Origin: Acropora yongei
Lineage: Eukaryota; Cnidaria; Anthozoa; Scleractinia; Acroporidae
DNA: 12,916 nucleotides
Reading direction: 5' to 3'
NCBI GenBank assembly: GCA_014634225.1
Contig: BLFN01000116.1
Coordinates: 1,013,016-1,025,931 of the forward strand
Shown: piece after piece, positions 8,150 through 12,916 of the stretch
How the letters are laid out: each line of letters opens with the position of its first letter
Numbering within the stretch: position 1 is the stretch's first letter
Program-made: the position numbers and the translations under genes
Notes under the pieces: model-generated
Told to the model about the DNA's origin: nothing
Database searches by the model: none
Seen by the model: only the letters and a program-made list of their open reading frames with translations

Positions 8150-11100
8150 TCAAAGAAAACCAGAAATGAGTCGATTACTGAGTCGAATAGGCCGACCAAA
8201 GCGACTCTGTGCCCCAAATAAAAAATTGGCTCTTTCGTCGATCTCATCAATTTGAGTTGGACCCTGCGTTCGATCGTCATTGTCAAGTTCGTCATCATCA
8301 GAACTGGAATCGTCATACTCCATCTGCTCCTCATCGTGGCCTTCATCTCCGCTTTCGTTGATTGGTTCTCTTTGTTTTGCAAGATCTGCAGCGAAATCTA
8401 CAACTACAGCGTCATCTGTACATTGTAGGGTTCGTTGATATACGTATTCGGGCATGGTTCCATGCTTAGACATTGTGGTTTCCTGCCTGTTTGTACGCTG
8501 GCGAACAGCAGCACCAAAGGTAGATGCGAATGTCCTCATTTCCTCGACGTCACTCGCATTCATCTTCACTACTGGCAATGGCTCTATCACCGAAAGGTCA
8601 CAAAATTCTGTCATACGTTGGGGCTTGGGATACCACGGCCTTTTCACACTAGTGAAATAAAAAAATGAAGAGGTTGATAACCGTTTCACACTTTCTTTTA
8701 CAGTGTTTCCAAGAGACCTGCAATACTCTTGTTTCGACATGAGAGGATGTTTCCTGTGGCTTGTTGCGTGGAGATGCTCAACATCTAATGTTAAACAACT
8801 TAAGAGATCAGCATTTTTGTAGCAAAACTTGTCCACATTTCGAGACAATTGCCTAACACCCCAATGTAACAAATCCACTGAATTGACGGTAACTGCTGCT
8901 ACGCATCCCTCTGGCCCATTTAAAGTTCTTTTGCCAATGTCTTCTTTCGATCGAACTAATTTTTCAAACTCTGATAGGGTGGCTTTGCAACCTGAGAGAA
9001 GATCAGCAGACTCTTGCAGCGTGTGTTTCTGATACCTTTCCCCTTTCTTGTGCACCGAGAAGGCTTCGTAAAGTTTACCAACTCCTTGTAAAAATTTGGC
9101 AGTTTCTTTGACTTGCGTGATGATTTTAATGGAGTTAGTCTGTACATCACACACATATGCAACGGAATCTAATTCGGTACATCTTGCAATCGGCTGCTGA
9201 AATTGGCATGTCCCTGCTGGTCCATCTTGCGATCCTCTAACTCCTGTTCCTGCAAAGGCACTTATTTCATTGTTGTCTCTAATTGTGTAAATGCTGGATC
9301 TGTGCTGGTCGGCAAAAAGTGCCCCTCCATTCTCAAAAGGAGCAAGACAGCATCCTTTGCAATTTCCTTCATAGATGACGACTGGCATGTTAGTTTCAAG
9401 AGACACTTTCAAAACACCATCATGATGTGCAACAAACAGAGCACTACCACTTACAGTTAGACTAGAAACCCCTCCCCAGTTGTCATTGTAATCCACAATA
9501 ACGGTTGTATTCTTTGCCTTTGTACCAACTCCATCATAGCAGAGTTCTACAGATGCTATTTTCCTTTCCTTAGTGGCAGCTACGAACAGTAGATCACGGG
9601 AATGAATATGCATAGCCTCAATGTCATTGGTTAGCTCAGTATCCTCAAAGCTTATCTCGTCTGGTTTGCTTCCTCGATCAATGTACGATTTTCTTTTTGA
9701 TTCAAGGTGCCTCTTTAATTTCTCTTGTTGTGACTTGATGGTTCCATCACATGGGGGAAGATTGAATCTTTGATGTACCTCAGCAATGCGTTGCTTGGTG
9801 CTTAACTTATCAGGTTTTAATTGAAGATAATTTGCCTCCAGCTCATGTGTTACTATTGGCCCTTTACTTGAACTGAGAAAGGCAACGTTACCGCAACACT
9901 GTACATTTTCTGACTTCAAATTCTTCTTTATGGCAACGATCTTGTCTACGGGACTATGGAGTCTAGCATGATATAAAGTTGTGCAGTGAGATTTGGAATC
10001 GAAAGAGAGAAACAGAATCCATCCATATTTGGGTACTGCAACGGAAACTGGCGAAGGATACATACCGAGACGATTGTCACTGGTAAATTTGTCAAGTTCC
10101 GGTATAATAGTATGGCACACGTACCCAACATTTTTTAGATATCCTGTTAATTTGTCGTTGCATAGCGCTATCACAGCTGAGGGATCCTGTCTATCTTTAT
10201 TCTTTACGTGGTCGTTTCTCTTTATTAAACGTCTAACTTGTTCCTTCGTATTTACATCTGATCGGTTACGAAGTGTTCGCAACAGTCCTATGTTCCCCCG
10301 TTCGCTATCCAGTTTTAGCCACCAGTTTGCGAAAGAACCTTTCAAACTCTTGCTGACGTGTGGGCAGTCTGGCATAACAGCAACTAATGCGAGGTTGTCA
10401 TTGATCGTTTCAGCTTCTATGTCATTCTTTATTCGTTCAAAAGCAGCTTTGTTCCCTGTCTCACAGTCACCAGTTACGGCAAAGAATGCCCGCTTGACAC
10501 AGATAATTTCGTGCTCCAAACAGTAAGTGCAGGCCCGAAGGGGTTGATGATGACTAACTTGTCCCAGTGCTTTGCAGTTTTCGCATACATCTTTTATATC
10601 AATGCATCGTTGACATAAACTGTTGCAAAGCCCCAAGTCTTTCAGTATATGCTTTTCAGAATGTGTTTTTTTTTGGCAAGCCTCGCAAATCTGTAAAGTT
10701 GTTATTTGATCTGCAATCATTTTATAAATGGACTCTGAAGTTTTTCCAGATTTTGGAGAAAACTCAGTTGCACATGGGAGGCTGCATTTATTGTCAAGGC
10801 TCGTTACTGATGAAACCAAAGCCTCTGTAACCATATGTTCTTTCAAGAATTGTGCAGAAGGACAATGATTCCTTTTTACATAACTTAGTTCTATGTTAAA
10901 GGTTAGGCCCACATTCTCTTTCAGGCGGGAGTCGAACTCTATAGCAGGCTTCAAGGCCGTCCCGTCATTTGCCAAAACGCATGGGTATATTTCACATAGC
11001 TGTGTTTTCACTATTGGCGTACACTCCGATTTCTTCAGTAATTCCATCTGAATAAGCGATAGGGGCTTCCAGACACCAGGCTCATTGGTATACCCTGCTT

Positions 11101-11591
11101 GATGTCGTAAACAAGTTGATTCTGAGGGTCCACCGAGATTAATGCGCTTAGTGTTATTTCCATCAATGTGGCTATATTTTCCATCACCACTATGCATTGG
11201 CCCTCGTAAGAAGCAAGTAACACTTCTACCACCGAGGTATGTTAAAGAATTGAAGAATTCAATTACTTCCCTGTCATATTCGTGAAAGGGGTCATAAAAA
11301 ACTTCAATTACGTCATTTAAGTACTTGTAAAGGATCTTGGACTTATCAATTTTTCCTCGTTTGATCAAATCATTAAGCTTCACACACAGTGGATCTGCAA
11401 CGTCTACACCAAACTGCAAGGAGCCAATATCATCTTGGTCAAAATCAGATAATCCTGCCTCATCTCCTGGCATTGGATCTAAAGGCTCATCATCGACATC
11501 ACTGTGCAAAGATTCAGAGGACTTGAAACCGTCATTAGAATCAGGATCGCTATCATACTTTTCGGAAAGATCATCAATCGTAGATTCCGTC
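8150..11591 (-). CDS. Large exon: DDE/RNase-H transposase-like protein with Cys cluster, SAP-like motif and NHL beta-propeller
   Basis: Numbering starts at the codon at 11509-11507, which is TTG. The frame is open upstream to a TAA at 11632-11630, with an acceptor AG at 11593-11592, so this is probably an internal or terminal exon starting at 11591. The first in-frame ATG is residue 13. Order of parts: acidic N-terminus (1-40); candidate D1 in ANDGTALKPAIEFD (D182); cysteine cluster (275-337); candidate D2 in VTGDCETGN (D348), then DCPH (381-384), matching the C/D-x2-H signature of hAT/P-type transposases; SAP-like helix pair (about 568-603); NHL-like strands (about 640-800, best repeat at 752-797); helical region; candidate final E911 in DVEHLHATSH; acidic run (1052-1079); basic tail GRPIRLSNRL. 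The hypothesis is a transposase or domesticated derivative that binds DNA in the nucleus. The frame is intact over 3.4 kb, so the gene is recent or under selection. Catalysis is not shown. Confidence 0.85.
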
Positions 11592-12188
11592 CTAAAATTT
11601 ACGAAAATCTTATCAAGAATACTATCTATTTAAACAATACGTAAAGGCCTGTTTTTTGGCTCTAGAAGGCAAGCTTTCGAAAAAACACACTTCCTGTTGT
11701 TTGTAAATATTCCAGAAAATTATAAAAATGTCCCACAATTAAAAAACTAACAATATTTAAAATTATTGGCAAATGATAACTGGACAAAAGCAGCTAAATG
11801 CAACTATAGATACTGTATACATAAGTCAGGGTCACACTTTTAATTGACTTAAGCTAAAGTCCTAAAGTTTTGAGGGGCTGCAGTGTTTGGAATTTTTAAA
11901 GCTGTTTGTTTCCAACACCTAAGATAGCGTCCTCTTAACAATATAACCTGTATCGACGAAGCTCATGGGTAGATGTGAACTTGCTCCTCAGGGTAGATGC
12001 ATAAGGATTTAATATGCATCAACAATCATGGTTTTGATAGAGTATTGGCAAAGGAGATTAACTGCCAAAGGTTTGTTTGATGCTTTGTATTAAAACAAAT
12101 TATTTCATTGGATTATGATGTACAAGCTCTATCAGCAATAAAAATTGAATTAAAAGGCACACAGGAAATATTTAAAATCTGAAGGTAA
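11592..12188 (-). other. Intergenic spacer or 601-bp intron between the finger exon and the large exon
   Basis: No coding signal is visible. The lower edge is a plausible minus-strand acceptor (AAATTTTAG at 11592). The upper edge carries GCAAT|GTAATT at 12193/12192, a weak donor that overlaps the TAA stop. I see no canonical AATAAA on the minus strand here. The variant ATTAAA occurs at 12013-12008 and 11844-11839. The sequence therefore does not settle whether transcription ends in this stretch or continues across it. Confidence 0.45.
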
Positions 12189-12916
12189 TTACATTGCATC
12201 CTCTATGTCTGATAGGTCAATGTCAGAGTCAACCTCAATAATTTTTTTCTTCTTCTTTCTCTGTGCATCACTTGATTGCTCCAAGGTGTGTTTTTTGAAG
12301 TTCAGGGTAGCTTGCTTCTTGCCACCAGTTTGTTGTTCAGTTTTAGATTTTGATTGCTTGCACTGGGCAAAGTGCCCTAAATGAAATCAAATCATTAACA
12401 AGAGCAGGAGCAAAGGACAAGATATACAATTTTTCAATAAATATTAATTTTAGACACACTGCAAACACTCAGTCATCGTTATTTGATTGATATACCGTTA
12501 GCTATTCTGAAGTACCAAATCATATTTTGGTTCAATTGAGCAATCAGTCATCCTCTTTATTTTAAAGATTCCAAAACAAACAATTCAAATGATCATAAAT
12601 CTTATCTGAGACACAGTTTTGGATAAGTTCTTGTGATTTGTTGCAAATATTGTGTTCAGCAAAATAACTTTCTTATAGCTAAATGAGAAAAATTGTGACT
12701 GATACATTAAAAGAACTTGTGTGTAAAGTGTAGATGAATTATAATAAAGGACTCTAACTTGAAATATTGAATAAAGAAAGATTTTTCTATTTTCAAGTTG
12801 TCTTACCTGAGCGAAATTTTGCTATTCGTCCATGGAGCTTTCTGTCAATATTCATTTGCCTCTCTGTACCACATATTCCACATTTGATGTACCATGGCCA
12901 ATTCACAATAACTCCT
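12189..12916 (-). CDS. 3' exons of a gene encoding a CxxC...HxxxC finger and an acidic SIM-like tail (partial)
   Basis: There are two exons, 12807 to beyond 12916 and 12189-12376, joined across a GT-AG intron. The split codon G|GG gives glycine and the frame stays open on both sides. The visible protein begins beyond the window edge and carries KCGIC, then 26 residues on HFAQC. This is a probable zinc-binding C2HC-type unit. After it come a Lys/Gln-rich linker (KKQATLNFKKH), a basic run (KKKKK) that could be a nuclear localisation signal, and IIEVDSDIDLSD, which fits a SUMO-interaction motif (hydrophobic residues followed by acids). The stop TAA is at 12191-12189. I do not recognise the family. 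It lies in the same orientation as the large exon below it and has the same acidic style, so it may be the N-terminal part of that gene. Confidence 0.6.
12377..12806 (-). other. Intron of the upstream gene (430 bp)
   Basis: On the minus strand the donor is CTCAG|GTAAGA at 12807/12806. The acceptor is TTTCATTTAG|GG at 12377/12376, with a T-rich tract in front. Both sites fit metazoan consensus, and joining them keeps the reading frame (phase 1), which is why the two flanking segments are called exons. The intron is AT-rich and I see no gene inside it. Confidence 0.75.

Noticed and set aside
7945..8382. 145-codon minus-strand frame
   Set aside because: It overlaps the 3' end of the large exon in another frame, and its acidic-repeat shadow explains the open stretch. 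No domain.
9993..10526. 177-codon plus-strand frame
   Set aside because: It lies fully antisense to the domain-rich minus-strand exon and has no recognisable motif. Treated as a shadow frame.
11507..11509. Start codon at 11509
   Set aside because: The codon is TTG, not expected as a start in an animal nuclear gene, and the frame continues upstream to a good acceptor.
1..12916. tRNA, rRNA or other structured RNA genes
   Set aside because: No cloverleaf, rRNA core or snRNA motif was recognised on either strand by eye.

Overview
The window is eukaryotic nuclear DNA, most likely from a marine invertebrate and probably a cnidarian such as a coral. Direct evidence: AT-rich sequence, GT-AG introns with matching phases, one long multidomain exon, and decayed retroelements, with no bacterial operon structure. 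The cnidarian assignment is inference; it rests on the retroelement types and on my recollection of similar NHL-containing proteins in coral gene sets, and no search was run. One assembly gap (4664-5416) interrupts the window.

Layout: 1-2000 holds two decayed Penelope-like retroelement copies in opposite orientation, with a degenerate ~83-bp tandem repeat between them. 2690-3199 is a broken gag-like ORF fragment that resembles DIRS-type elements. 3603-4466 is a non-autonomous DNA transposon (MITE) with 27-bp inverted ends next to TTAA. 4664-5416 is unknown sequence. 5417-8142 has no convincing gene but several short repeats: a GC-rich hairpin, a palindrome, a nested 15/7-bp minisatellite, a 30-bp-spaced duplication and two look-alike donor-terminated segments.

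8150-11591 (minus strand) is the main gene. A single exon of about 1,146 codons encodes what looks like an RNase-H-fold (DDE) transposase-derived protein. A cysteine-rich zinc cluster lies between the first two acidic residues. A SAP-like motif and an NHL-type beta-propeller lie in the insertion-domain position before the final glutamate. It has a good splice acceptor at its 5' end and a consensus donor one base after the stop codon.

12189-12916 (minus strand) holds the last two exons seen of an upstream gene, or the N-terminal exons of the same gene. They encode a CxxC...HxxxC finger, a basic stretch and an acidic SUMO-interaction-like tail. A weak donor overlapping its stop codon would join it in frame to the large exon, so whether there are one or two genes here is the main open question.
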